A stretch of 64,000 nucleotides of DNA from Chitinophagaceae bacterium. Its GTDB lineage: Bacteria > Bacteroidota > Bacteroidia > Chitinophagales > Chitinophagaceae. The stretch spans positions 62,001-126,000 of the forward strand of contig JAHBTR010000001.1 in the NCBI GenBank assembly GCA_019638475.1, written 5' to 3'. Made by a program: the position numbers and the translations under genes. The notes under the pieces were generated by a model, which was not told where the DNA came from, did not search any database, and saw only the letters and a program-made list of their open reading frames with translations. Below, one piece after another: positions 19,018 through 27,378 of this stretch. Within the stretch, counting starts at the first letter, position 1. Each line of letters opens with the position of its first letter.

Positions 19018-19198
19018 ATAAAGTTATTTAAATATTTTTTTCTCAGCAATATCCCTTCAAAATCCTTGTGCTAAGGGTAGGAGTATTGCTGCATTTTTGT
19101 TACACATCTTCTCTTAGCTAACACACAAAAGCCAACAAGGAGAAGATACGGAGAAGGAAATTCGTATAATTGATAACTTTAGCAGAATAGCTGACGGC
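19018..19198. other. Gene-free stretch with two stem-loop-like inverted repeats
   Basis: An imperfect inverted repeat at 19045-19090 has outer arms AGCAATA / TATTGCT and inner CCCTT / AAGGG. A second at 19106-19147 has arms ATCTTCTC / GAGAAGAT. No coding frame is convincing. It may be a dispersed repeat remnant or structured RNA. Confidence 0.4.
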
Positions 19199-19549
19199 TT
19201 ATTTTATTTTTCTTAAAAAGCTACCTGTTAAAGCACTCATACCTGCTGCTAATCCTCCTATAAAACCTGTAACAATAATTAGTAAAGTATAGTTACCATT
19301 TAGTGGTAAAATTTCTGCTACTTTTTTTGATAACAAATGTTCATTAGCATTGTCTATTATAGCTGCTAATACTATCCATAAAATAAATACAGCAATAAAT
19401 GCTGAAAGAAATGCTTTCCATGGTTTTTGATGAACTGCTATAGCAATAATTAAAGCACAAAATACAAAACTATACCAAGGCAAATTGGTAAATAATCCAA
19501 TAGCATAGGTTAATAGTGCTGTGAGTATAATAGCTGTAAAAAATTTCAT
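19199..19549 (-). CDS. Small integral membrane protein
   Basis: 116 residues with about four hydrophobic segments (roughly 4-20, 24-38, 47-66, 88-108) and a short basic C-terminus (FLRKIK). No family motif is recognised. It begins 11 bases after the penicillin acylase stop and is likely co-transcribed with it. The GFIGGLAAGMSAL segment is glycine-rich like many small transporters or channel-like proteins, but I infer no function. Confidence 0.6.
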   Translation of the reverse strand: MKFFTAIILTALLTYAIGLFTNLPWYSFVFCALIIAIAVHQKPWKAFLSAFIAVFILWIVLAAIIDNANEHLLSKKVAEILPLNGNYTLLIIVTGFIGGLAAGMSALTGSFLRKIK

Positions 19550-19560
19550 ATTAATAATGT

Positions 19561-22017
19561 TTATCCGTTAATGAATACTGTGTGCCATTTCATTCTACTA
19601 TCTTTTCTGGCTTCTTGTTTTTTTATAAAAATTAAATCATAATATTTTCCTTCAGCCCATTGATTAATAAAGTTATTATAATATTTACTACCTGGGTTAC
19701 CACTTTGTCCACCTGGGTACACACCATAAGCTTCTATTTTATCTGTAAGGTGTACAATCATTCTCCAACTTGGACCATGAACACTTGTAGTAGCATTAAT
19801 AATATGTTTGCCACCACCAATGGGTATATGTAAGGTGCTTAGTGCTGGTAATTTTGTTAAGTGTTGCACTTTGGTATCTTTATATTTTGCCCATTCTAAC
19901 ATTTCTTTTTGTTCTAACATTTCTAATTCTTTTGTTGCATTTTTAAGTGCTAATGTTATTACATCTTCTAAGGTTTCTTTGTTGGGTGTATTAATATTAT
20001 CAATAAATTTATAAGTACTACTATCATTAATAATTTTTTCAATTAGTGTACTTGGTTCAGGAAAAGAAAGTTTTACTGAGGCTTTGGCATATTCATCTGC
20101 CCAAACGGCTGTTTCTAAACTATCCCACCAAATTTTAAAAATTGTTGCTCCTTGCTCATGTATATCATTTCGTAAATTCCAATTGATAAAAGTTTGTAAG
20201 TATTTTTTTTCTGTTTCATTAAGTGCAGATTTGTTGATGTATTTTAGCAAACTTGGTTTACATATTTCTGCAAAAACATTGTAATTATCTGTTTGTAACA
20301 TTTGCATATCTTGTGGTGTTATATTATTCATAGCAGCCAACTTTCTATTAATAATAAGACCACGATAAGGAGGAAATAAATTTGGTTTTCCTAAGTAATA
20401 AGGATAAGTAGCATCTACAGCTTGTTGGTTTGCACTACTTACAAAACCTCTTTCAGGATTTAGCATTTGAGGATTTTCTTTTGCAGGAATAACACTTTGC
20501 CACATATAACTACTATCTGTACCAGGCATTACAAAATCTCCTTGTTGTTCCCATTTGGCTATAAATGCACCTTGCTGTCTTATAGCAATATCTCCATTAT
20601 GAGCAGCAAAAACAAAGTTTTGTCCAGGACATTCAAAGGTTGAAATAGCATCTACATAATCTACATAACCTTTCATTCTATTTAATTTGTAAAATGTTCT
20701 TAACTCATTGCTACCATCATGTGCTTTCCATCTTACAGCAATATTTTCAGGTTTTGCAGAATCTGATAAATAAGATTTATCGTACATAACAGGTCCAAAA
20801 ATTGTCATAGCAATTTTTTCTTCTATAGATGGTTTTCCTTTTACTTTAATAATTTCTGTTCTAATATTTGCTGGTTGCCATTTTCCATCAAACCAATATT
20901 CTTGCATGGTGCTGTCTTTAAATTGCATAGCATAATAATCTTTAACATCACGTCCTGCATTGGTTACACCCCAAGCACAACTATCATTAAAGCCAATGAT
21001 GATAGTTGGTGCACCAGGAAATGTAGTTCCATAAGTACTATATTCTGGCGTGGTTATTTGCATTTCAAACCAAAGAGAAGGGAGGTTTAAGCCAAGATGT
21101 GGGTCATTGCATAAAATAGGTTTGCCACTTTTTGTTTTACTACCTGCAACAGCCCAATTATTGCTACCATTATTTTTATTTGGTTTTAAAGGTGGTTGAT
21201 TACTAATAATATTGTTTTTACCTAAATACAAACTATCTAAGGTAGTAGGTTTTGTAACAGTAATTTCAGGTTTTTCAAACACAGTTCCTTTTGGAATAAT
21301 GGGGTCTAACGAATCTTGTTTTAAAGGAAATAATTGCAAAAAATCTTCATAACCAAAATAGGCTTTTGTATTGGTATAAGTTAAATCTTCTGGAGCACCT
21401 GATAAATCCCAACTCATTAATTTTAGGAATAATGCAGATTTTAAATTAGTCCATGCTTCTGGTTTGTAATCTAATAATTTGTATTCAAAAGGAATTTGTT
21501 GAGGCTCTAAAGAATTGATATAAGTGTTTACACCAGCAGTATAAGCATCAGCAGCAGCTTTTGTTTCAGGGTTTGCTTCCATTGCTTTTACAGAATTTTC
21601 TGCTGCATATACCAAGCCTAATCTTCTAAAATATTTATCAGTATTGATTCTTTCTTCACCTAATATTTCACTTAATCTGCCTGATACTACATTGGTTTGA
21701 AATTCCATTTGCCATAACCTGAATTTTGCATGTATATAACCTTGTATAAAGTAGGCATCAGCATCATTTTCTGCATAAATATGTGGCACTAATCTATCAT
21801 CAAAATATACATCTACTTGTTGGCTTATACCAGGCATTTTAATATCATCATTAAATGATACATTGGCTGGTTCTGCATTTTGCCAAAAGCCATATTGTGG
21901 CGAAAGAAAATAGCCTAATCTTGGTGTTTTACTATTTCCTATGCTAAGTTGTGAGTTTAAAGCTATTATTAATCCTGTTGTAAGAATAGCAGAAATAAAA
22001 AATGGAATTATACGCAT
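19561..22017 (-). CDS. Penicillin acylase family amidase
   Basis: 818-residue exported Ntn-hydrolase precursor. A hydrophobic N-terminus is followed by the alpha-chain region (VPHIYAENDADAYFIQGY), a spacer, and then the predicted autocleavage site with the nucleophile Ser at ~285 in NGSNNWAV. The beta chain keeps GKPILCNDPHLGL and later family blocks. Such enzymes cleave amide bonds of acylated amino compounds, including acyl-homoserine lactones in some species; the substrate here is unknown. It is followed at 11 bases by a small membrane protein. Confidence 0.9.
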   Translation of the reverse strand: MRIIPFFISAILTTGLIIALNSQLSIGNSKTPRLGYFLSPQYGFWQNAEPANVSFNDDIKMPGISQQVDVYFDDRLVPHIYAENDADAYFIQGYIHAKFRLWQMEFQTNVVSGRLSEILGEERINTDKYFRRLGLVYAAENSVKAMEANPETKAAADAYTAGVNTYINSLEPQQIPFEYKLLDYKPEAWTNLKSALFLKLMSWDLSGAPEDLTYTNTKAYFGYEDFLQLFPLKQDSLDPIIPKGTVFEKPEITVTKPTTLDSLYLGKNNIISNQPPLKPNKNNGSNNWAVAGSKTKSGKPILCNDPHLGLNLPSLWFEMQITTPEYSTYGTTFPGAPTIIIGFNDSCAWGVTNAGRDVKDYYAMQFKDSTMQEYWFDGKWQPANIRTEIIKVKGKPSIEEKIAMTIFGPVMYDKSYLSDSAKPENIAVRWKAHDGSNELRTFYKLNRMKGYVDYVDAISTFECPGQNFVFAAHNGDIAIRQQGAFIAKWEQQGDFVMPGTDSSYMWQSVIPAKENPQMLNPERGFVSSANQQAVDATYPYYLGKPNLFPPYRGLIINRKLAAMNNITPQDMQMLQTDNYNVFAEICKPSLLKYINKSALNETEKKYLQTFINWNLRNDIHEQGATIFKIWWDSLETAVWADEYAKASVKLSFPEPSTLIEKIINDSSTYKFIDNINTPNKETLEDVITLALKNATKELEMLEQKEMLEWAKYKDTKVQHLTKLPALSTLHIPIGGGKHIINATTSVHGPSWRMIVHLTDKIEAYGVYPGGQSGNPGSKYYNNFINQWAEGKYYDLIFIKKQEARKDSRMKWHTVFING

Positions 22018-22084
22018 ATATTCATTTTAAGCGTTGAAGTTAGTATTTTTTTAATTATATGTAGTGAAAGAAATTTGAATAAAA

Positions 22085-23281
22085 TTAATTCTCTTTTATT
22101 CCACTCAAAAAATCTTTGATACCCAAATATATTTTATTGGCAACTTGTTGCTGAAATTTTGGACTAATTATTTTTTCTTCATCTTCTGCATTACTTACAA
22201 AAGCAATCTCTACAAGGCAATTAGGAAAGTCTGTTATTGCATTAAGTGTAAAGTTAAAGTAGCCAATATTGCCAAATTCATTGAGTGATAATTCTAACAT
22301 TCTGTTTAAAATATTTACAGAAAGTGGTTTAAAACCTATGTACTTATAATAAGTGCTTACACCTTTAATGTCTGTATTGCTGGCTGAATTTAGATGAAGG
22401 CTAATGAGTAGGTGAGGAGATTGTTGTTGTAAAAATAACACCCTGTCTTTATTATCAAAAGTAGTATCATTGGTTCTTGTCATAATAACTTTAGCACCTT
22501 GTTTTAGCAATATTTTTTCTAATGCTTTGGCAAAAAGTAGAGTATAATTTTTTTCTACAATATTTCCTTTTTTGTTTTTTGTTCCTTCATTGCTACCACC
22601 ATGACCAGCATCTATGGCAATGACTATATTTTTTAAGTCTGCTTTAGGTGGAGGTCTTTTTATTTTTATTTCTAAAGCATTGCTTTGATTGTATGATGCA
22701 GAAAAACCCCAATGATATTTTCCTTTCAATTCAATGGTAGCAGTAATAACATCATCTTCAGTTTGATTGTAATAAATATTTTTAATAACCTTAGTATTGG
22801 TTAATTGATTTATCCAGTTTGTATTGCTTTTTACACCAAATAGTTGAAGCATAATTTTATTGGGATTAGTTTCCATCCATATTTTATAAGGAAGTTTTTC
22901 TTCTAATTGAATATTGACTATATCAAAACTATCTACAATGCCTTTTGCTATCCAAAAGTTGGATAAGTAAAAATTTTTTGGCTGTGTAATTGTATCAATA
23001 GTTGTAAATGCTTTATCAATATAAGCTGTATGATTTTTTGATAGTTGTACTATGTAAGATTTATCTGTAGAGTCTATTACTTTAATTAGCACATTGGTAT
23101 CAATAAAATTCATTTTGGCACTTCCTAATCTATCTGCTCCTAAGCTATATGACATGGCAGGTAATTTGCCTTTTGTGCGATAAAGCTGATAATTTTCTTG
23201 TGCTTTTGTTGCAACAAAAATGAATAAAGACAATAACATTAAAAGTAGTCTTAGCATGAATATTTTTTTTAGAATTAACAT
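22085..23281 (-). CDS. N-acetylmuramoyl-L-alanine amidase (Amidase_3)
   Basis: Zinc amidase that cleaves the muramyl-peptide bond in cell-wall turnover. A signal peptide (ending VATKAQ) is followed by ~190 residues resembling an AMIN-like beta domain, then the catalytic domain. Zinc ligands are in IDAGHGG, the Glu in VEKNY and the His in SLHLNS; the catalytic Glu is in LVEIAFVSN. The ATG at 23281 is used; a second at 23257 would also leave an intact signal peptide. It follows the MscS gene by 27 bases. Confidence 0.88.
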   Translation of the reverse strand: MLILKKIFMLRLLLMLLSLFIFVATKAQENYQLYRTKGKLPAMSYSLGADRLGSAKMNFIDTNVLIKVIDSTDKSYIVQLSKNHTAYIDKAFTTIDTITQPKNFYLSNFWIAKGIVDSFDIVNIQLEEKLPYKIWMETNPNKIMLQLFGVKSNTNWINQLTNTKVIKNIYYNQTEDDVITATIELKGKYHWGFSASYNQSNALEIKIKRPPPKADLKNIVIAIDAGHGGSNEGTKNKKGNIVEKNYTLLFAKALEKILLKQGAKVIMTRTNDTTFDNKDRVLFLQQQSPHLLISLHLNSASNTDIKGVSTYYKYIGFKPLSVNILNRMLELSLNEFGNIGYFNFTLNAITDFPNCLVEIAFVSNAEDEEKIISPKFQQQVANKIYLGIKDFLSGIKEN

Positions 23282-23308
23282 GTTATATGCTTTTGATGTT
23301 TAAGCAAA

Positions 23309-24403
23309 TTATATGTTATGAACTATTATGTTAGATGATTTTGCTGCTAAATCTACGCCTTGTTTTTGCAATATTTCTAATACGGCAATATTTAAAGTTT
23401 CTTTTAAGCTAAAAAAATCTTGTAAAGTTTGATTTATAGTTACAAAAATATTTAGTACAAATATGTGGGCATTTTTACCAGTTTCTGTAAAGTAAATATG
23501 GCTATTTTCTATGGTAGGGTATTGTGCTATCATTTCTTTAAATAAAGGTGTTAGCTCTTTTAATTTTTCTGCTGGTGTGTCTATAGAAAGTTCTAATTTA
23601 ATTTCTATATTTCTTTGTGTACGCAATGTAATATTGTCTAAAATACTATCTACCATTTGTTTATTAGGAACAGTAATATACGTTTTTACATCTGTTCTTA
23701 TACGAGTACTTCTTAAACCCACTTTTTCTACAACACCAGTAAAACTGTGCACTTTAACAGTATCGCCTGTAACAAATGGTTTGTTGGAAAAAATGATAAA
23801 TGAAGCAATTAAATTTTCTAAACTTTCTCTTAAAGAAAGTGCAATAGCAGCACCCACTATACTTAAACCAGTTAGTAAATTACTGATGTTTTTATTAAAA
23901 GTAAAACGAAGTATTAATAATATACCAATAATAATAAGTATTACTTTAAAAAAATCTTTAAAAAAAACAATTAATTGATTGTCTGTTTGGTCTTTTGTAG
24001 CATTGGCTTTTTCTTCTAAAATAAGTGCTATATAATCTATAATTCTTCGACAAAGCCAAATAAATACGATAATTAGTGTGGTACTTCCAATACCTGCTAT
24101 AATAGCTTTAAAAGAAATGTTGTGAAACTTGAAATCTAAAACTTTTGGATAATATAATTCGCCCAATGCAGTTAAAGCTACTAAAAGCACTAAGAAAGCA
24201 TCTAATGGCTTTAATACTTTATTTAAAAAAGATTTTCTTTTTATATCGGCTGTAGATTTTGATACTAATTTGTATAACCAACTTGCAATGTATTTTGATA
24301 AATACCTTTTAAATAGTACAACTAATAATATAATACCAGCTACAATTAAATATCTTTTTACAGAATTGTTTAAAAATGTATAGGCTAAATATTCTTCCAT
24401 CAT
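23309..24403 (-). CDS. MscS-family mechanosensitive channel
   Basis: 364 residues with four to five N-terminal hydrophobic segments, then the pore-lining helix and MscS beta domain (about 170-255). FVTGDTVKV, GVVEKVGLRSTRIRT and the VPNKQMVDS block are characteristic. It should release solutes on osmotic downshock. It lies upstream of the amidase gene, possibly in one transcript. Confidence 0.9.
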   Translation of the reverse strand: MMEEYLAYTFLNNSVKRYLIVAGIILLVVLFKRYLSKYIASWLYKLVSKSTADIKRKSFLNKVLKPLDAFLVLLVALTALGELYYPKVLDFKFHNISFKAIIAGIGSTTLIIVFIWLCRRIIDYIALILEEKANATKDQTDNQLIVFFKDFFKVILIIIGILLILRFTFNKNISNLLTGLSIVGAAIALSLRESLENLIASFIIFSNKPFVTGDTVKVHSFTGVVEKVGLRSTRIRTDVKTYITVPNKQMVDSILDNITLRTQRNIEIKLELSIDTPAEKLKELTPLFKEMIAQYPTIENSHIYFTETGKNAHIFVLNIFVTINQTLQDFFSLKETLNIAVLEILQKQGVDLAAKSSNIIVHNI

Positions 24404-24455
24404 TTTATTTTCTTTTTGGGATAAACATATTTAAAGCAAATATGCAGAATAAATA

Positions 24456-24686
24456 TTAAGGAACAGGGTCATAACCACTACTACCAGCAGGATGACATTT
24501 ACTAATTCTTTTTACAGCTAACCAAGTTCCTTTAAACAAGCCATATTTTTTTAATGCTTCTGCTGCATATTGAGAGCAAGTAGGCGTAAACCTACACTTT
24601 GGACCTAATAAAGGTGAAATGCCATACTGATATATTTTTATCAATAATAAAAAAGGATAGCTTAATATAATTAGTAATTGTTTCAA
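24456..24686 (-). CDS. yidD: Membrane protein insertion efficiency factor YidD
   Basis: 76 residues with the YidD signature: [15 protein letters not shown] in the middle and a conserved C-terminal [13 protein letters not shown]. An amphipathic or hydrophobic N-terminus binds the inner membrane and helps YidC-dependent insertion. It overlaps the rnpA stop by 4 bases (ATGA type), matching the widely conserved rpmH-rnpA-yidD order. Confidence 0.95.
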   Translation of the reverse strand: MKQLLIILSYPFLLLIKIYQYGISPLLGPKCRFTPTCSQYAAEALKKYGLFKGTWLAVKRISKCHPAGSSGYDPVP

Positions 24687-25072
24687 TTAATTTGTTTAAT
24701 CAATTTTTCAATAATAAAGGGCATTTTAATTTGCAATGTAGATAATTGAGGCAACTCTTTATCTATATACAATAAAAATACAGCTATTTGTTTATTAGTG
24801 CTTTTGATATGTTGATGTAGTGGTAGTTTATGCAATCTATAAGACTCTCTTATTAGCCTTTTAATTCTATTTCTATCAGTTGCTTTTTTAAAATTTCTTT
24901 TACTTACGCCTACACCTATTTGTACACTTGTTTTAAATGTATTATTTTCTACCAACAAGAAATTTACTTTAATAGGATGCACTACAAAACTATTGCCTTG
25001 TGCAAATAATTCTTCTAATAGTTTGCGGCTTTTTAGTTTTTCTTGTTTGTTATATGTAAATATTTTTGGCAT
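24683..25072 (-). CDS. rnpA: Ribonuclease P protein component
   Basis: 129-residue basic protein that assists the RNase P RNA in tRNA 5' maturation. The RNR signature appears as [18 protein letters not shown] (about 76-93), preceded by [12 protein letters not shown]. It lies downstream of rpmH, with a terminator-like hairpin between the two, and is coupled to yidD by overlap. Confidence 0.95.
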   Translation of the reverse strand: MPKIFTYNKQEKLKSRKLLEELFAQGNSFVVHPIKVNFLLVENNTFKTSVQIGVGVSKRNFKKATDRNRIKRLIRESYRLHKLPLHQHIKSTNKQIAVFLLYIDKELPQLSTLQIKMPFIIEKLIKQIN

Positions 25073-25087
25073 TAAGGCTATAAAACT

Positions 25088-25116
25088 AAAAAAGTTCTGC
25101 CATAACAGCAGAACTT
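25088..25116 (-). terminator. Terminator-like hairpin between rpmH and rnpA
   Basis: On the minus strand a perfect 9-bp stem AAGTTCTGC / GCAGAACTT with a 7-base loop runs into a run of T (25093-25088). It lies 40 bases past the rpmH stop and 16 bases before rnpA, so it probably attenuates the operon, making more rpmH than rnpA-yidD mRNA. Confidence 0.7.
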
Positions 25117-25156
25117 ATATATAAATGTTTTGTTTCTATTGAGAATAAATAACTGT

Positions 25157-25312
25157 TTATTTTAAACCACGTTCATCAGAAACAGTTAATTTTTTACGTC
25201 CTTTTGCACGGCGACTTGCTAATACTTTACGTCCATTAGCAGTTTGCATACGTTTACGAAAACCATGTACTGTTTTTCTACGACGTTTATGAGGTTGGAA
25301 TGTTTGTTTCAT
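25157..25312 (-). CDS. rpmH: 50S ribosomal protein L34
   Basis: Short gene of 51 codons. It begins [18 protein letters not shown] and continues with [25 protein letters not shown], the L34 hallmark, ending in a short acidic/basic tail (SDERGLK). It has a strong promoter upstream and a structured leader, as expected for an autoregulated ribosomal protein gene. Confidence 0.97.
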   Translation of the reverse strand: MKQTFQPHKRRRKTVHGFRKRMQTANGRKVLASRRAKGRKKLTVSDERGLK

Positions 25313-25393
25313 TAGTTTTTAAATTTACTTAAACCAGACAATTTTGTTTCATTTCTACAGTGGTCACCATACCACTATTTTGTGAAAGGTGTG

Positions 25394-25424
25394 CAAAGAT
25401 AGGGGGAAACAATAATTTGACAAA
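25394..25424 (-). promoter_or_regulatory. Promoter of rpmH-rnpA-yidD
   Basis: Minus-strand TTTG (25424-25421), 19 bases, TATCTTTG (25401-25394): a full match to the Bacteroidota consensus. The ~75-base leader contains a small hairpin (AGTGGT / ACCACT) near 25358-25374. Confidence 0.75.
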
Positions 25425-25460
25425 AGTTTACAGAAAAATACCTGATAAAGTGCAGATTGC

Positions 25461-25952
25461 TTATGTAGGTATTAATTCAAAAGAGCCTGTTTGTCTGTTT
25501 TTTCTTACTGTACCAGCTTTAAAATATTGCCCATTCATAGCTACATAAACACCACTTGGCAAGGTCTGTACAAAAGCAATAGCACAACCTAAATTAAACA
25601 AACCATCGCTACTACCAAATTTATAAGGTATCATAGCACCTGTAAGCACAATGGTTTTATTGGTGATTGTTTTGGCTATTAATGCTGCAGTGTCTGCCAT
25701 TGTATCTGTGCCATGTGTTATAATAATTTTATCTTCTGCACAATGTTGGCATTGATAGGCTATTAAATTTCGGTCTTCATCGGTCATTTCAAGACTATCA
25801 ATCATCATCAAAGTTCTAATATCTACCTCAGCTTTATTTCTACCAAGTTTTAATATTTCACTCATGTGAGAATCTTTAAAGAAAAGAGTGCCTGTAAGCT
25901 CATTATATTCTTTATCAAAAGTGCCTCCAGTAATAAAAATTTTTATAGACAT
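25461..25952 (-). CDS. Single-domain asparaginase-like protein
   Basis: 163 residues covering only the N-terminal asparaginase domain. The first threonine motif ITGGTFDKEY and the second motif ITHGTDTMADTA are intact, and the VLTGAM...SDG segment with the lysine region follows. Ordinary type I and II asparaginases are about twice as long with a C-terminal domain. Stand-alone versions of this size exist as a family, so this is not a truncation by mutation. The substrate may not be asparagine. Confidence 0.8.
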   Translation of the reverse strand: MSIKIFITGGTFDKEYNELTGTLFFKDSHMSEILKLGRNKAEVDIRTLMMIDSLEMTDEDRNLIAYQCQHCAEDKIIITHGTDTMADTAALIAKTITNKTIVLTGAMIPYKFGSSDGLFNLGCAIAFVQTLPSGVYVAMNGQYFKAGTVRKNRQTGSFELIPT

Positions 25953-26051
25953 ATTTTACTTTATTAAAAATAATTAACGACAAAGTAAAGATAGTTTTAA
26001 ATGATAATAGCAAGTATATTTTTATACACAAAGAGAAAGTGTTTGAGTGAT

Positions 26052-27167
26052 TTATTTTTTCAAACGAATATCTGCTACCAACATTAAATGGTCGCTAAGG
26101 TTTTCATCTACCAGTTCAAATTGTTGAGTAGTAAAATGTATATCGGGCATTATATAATCTATTCTAAGTGTAGGAGCTAAAGAAATAAAAGTTCTTCCTA
26201 TACCAAACTGTTTTTCTAAAAAAGCATCGTACCTTTTTTCTTTAATGGTATAGTAAGTATAGCTTGCTGGTACATCATTAAAATCTCCACAAATAACAGA
26301 TGGGTGAGGGCTTTCTTGTATTGTTTTTTGTACTATATTGGCTTGTATAGCTCTTTGGTTAAAAGCCAATTTCATTTTTCTATAAAGACTCATAGATGCT
26401 TTTGCAGAAGCCTCTTTTTTTTGACTGATATTGTCTATTTCTTCATAATCTTCTTTTTTAAATTTAAAAGATTGAAGGTGTGTTGTATAAATACGCACAG
26501 TATCTTTTTCTTTTAATACATCTATATAAATTAGGCTTTCTGCAATAGGGTATTTTATTTTTCCTGTTTTAATAATGGGTAAAGAAGAAAATATAATACA
26601 ACCACTTTTGTAAGAGCCTTTTTTTCTTTCATAATCTTCCGAAAAAAAATAATGAGCATATTGTTTTTTGAGTAAAGCAATATTATCTGCTGCATCTCCT
26701 TTAATGGTAGAGGTATTAAATTCTTGCAGACAAATAATATCTGGATTGTATTTTTTTATACAACTAATAATATCGGCTTTAATATTTTTTTTGGCTTCTT
26801 TATTTTTAGATAGTCCATTAAAACTTTGAATATTCCATGTAGCTATTCTAATATTATTGGTTAATTTTTCAATGTTAAAATCATTGTTGGTATTAGTGCC
26901 AAAAAGTGTAGCATAATTTTTAAAACCCAATAATAATAACAGCAAAACGAATACACCTATTTTGGGTTTTGCCACAAACCAAAAAATGCACAGCAATAAT
27001 AAAGTAGTAGCTGTATAAGGAAATACAAGTGTTAGAAATCCAATAAAACCAAGCTGTAAAGGACTAATCCAAAAGCTGATAAGTGCTGGTAAATACAATA
27101 AAACTGTACATATAGTAATAGTTAAAACAATGTATTTAACAGCCAGTTTGGGCAGCATTTTTATCAT
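26052..27167 (-). CDS. Endonuclease/exonuclease/phosphatase family membrane protein
   Basis: About 371 residues: three N-terminal transmembrane helices (to about residue 90), then an EEP domain. Catalytic motifs visible are RIATWNIQSF, DIICLQEFN, ICGDFNDVP and a C-terminal SDHLML. Such anchored enzymes face the periplasm and may hydrolyse phosphodiesters; the substrate is unknown. The ATG at 27167 is preferred over an in-frame TTG at 27230, whose extra residues look non-coding. Confidence 0.82.
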   Translation of the reverse strand: MIKMLPKLAVKYIVLTITICTVLLYLPALISFWISPLQLGFIGFLTLVFPYTATTLLLLCIFWFVAKPKIGVFVLLLLLLGFKNYATLFGTNTNNDFNIEKLTNNIRIATWNIQSFNGLSKNKEAKKNIKADIISCIKKYNPDIICLQEFNTSTIKGDAADNIALLKKQYAHYFFSEDYERKKGSYKSGCIIFSSLPIIKTGKIKYPIAESLIYIDVLKEKDTVRIYTTHLQSFKFKKEDYEEIDNISQKKEASAKASMSLYRKMKLAFNQRAIQANIVQKTIQESPHPSVICGDFNDVPASYTYYTIKEKRYDAFLEKQFGIGRTFISLAPTLRIDYIMPDIHFTTQQFELVDENLSDHLMLVADIRLKK

Positions 27168-27244
27168 GGCATAAAAGTAAGGAAAGTTGGTAGTTGATAA
27201 ATAATGATTTTTATTGCCTGAAGTATTCAAGAATTCTTTTTTAA

Positions 27245-27276
27245 TTTGACCATATTAATATAGCTTTATATCTTTG
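27245..27276 (+). promoter_or_regulatory. Promoter upstream of the glutamate-synthase-like gene
   Basis: TTTG (27245-27248), 20 bases, TATCTTTG (27269-27276): a textbook Bacteroidota promoter. Transcription should begin near 27282, immediately before a terminator-like hairpin. Confidence 0.8.
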
Positions 27277-27282
27277 CACCAA

Positions 27283-27342
27283 TGTCTGAATAATGCTCTA
27301 TTTGTTTTACAATATAGAACACATATTCAGGCAATTTTTTTT
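27283..27342 (+). terminator. Leader hairpin with U-tract (possible attenuator or small RNA end)
   Basis: A ~20-bp imperfect stem pairs TGTCTGAATAATGCTCTA (from 27283) with TAGAACACATATTCAGGCA (ending 27333), followed by AA and eight T (27335-27342). It lies directly after the predicted start of transcription and 36 bases before the next ATG. It could terminate most transcripts as a ~60-base RNA or attenuate the downstream gene. Confidence 0.65.
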
Positions 27343-27378
27343 ATATAAACTTTTCTTATCTTTTTAAAGTTATATGTT

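Noticed and set aside
24456..25312. Replication origin next to rpmH-rnpA-yidD
   Set aside because: No dnaA gene or DnaA-box cluster is visible; in this phylum the gene group need not mark the origin.
25360..25548. 62-codon frame across the rpmH promoter
   Set aside because: It covers a strong minus-strand promoter and the end of the asparaginase gene; no family resemblance.
25461..25952. Asparaginase as a truncated pseudogene
   Set aside because: No remnant of a C-terminal domain follows, and the short form is a known architecture.
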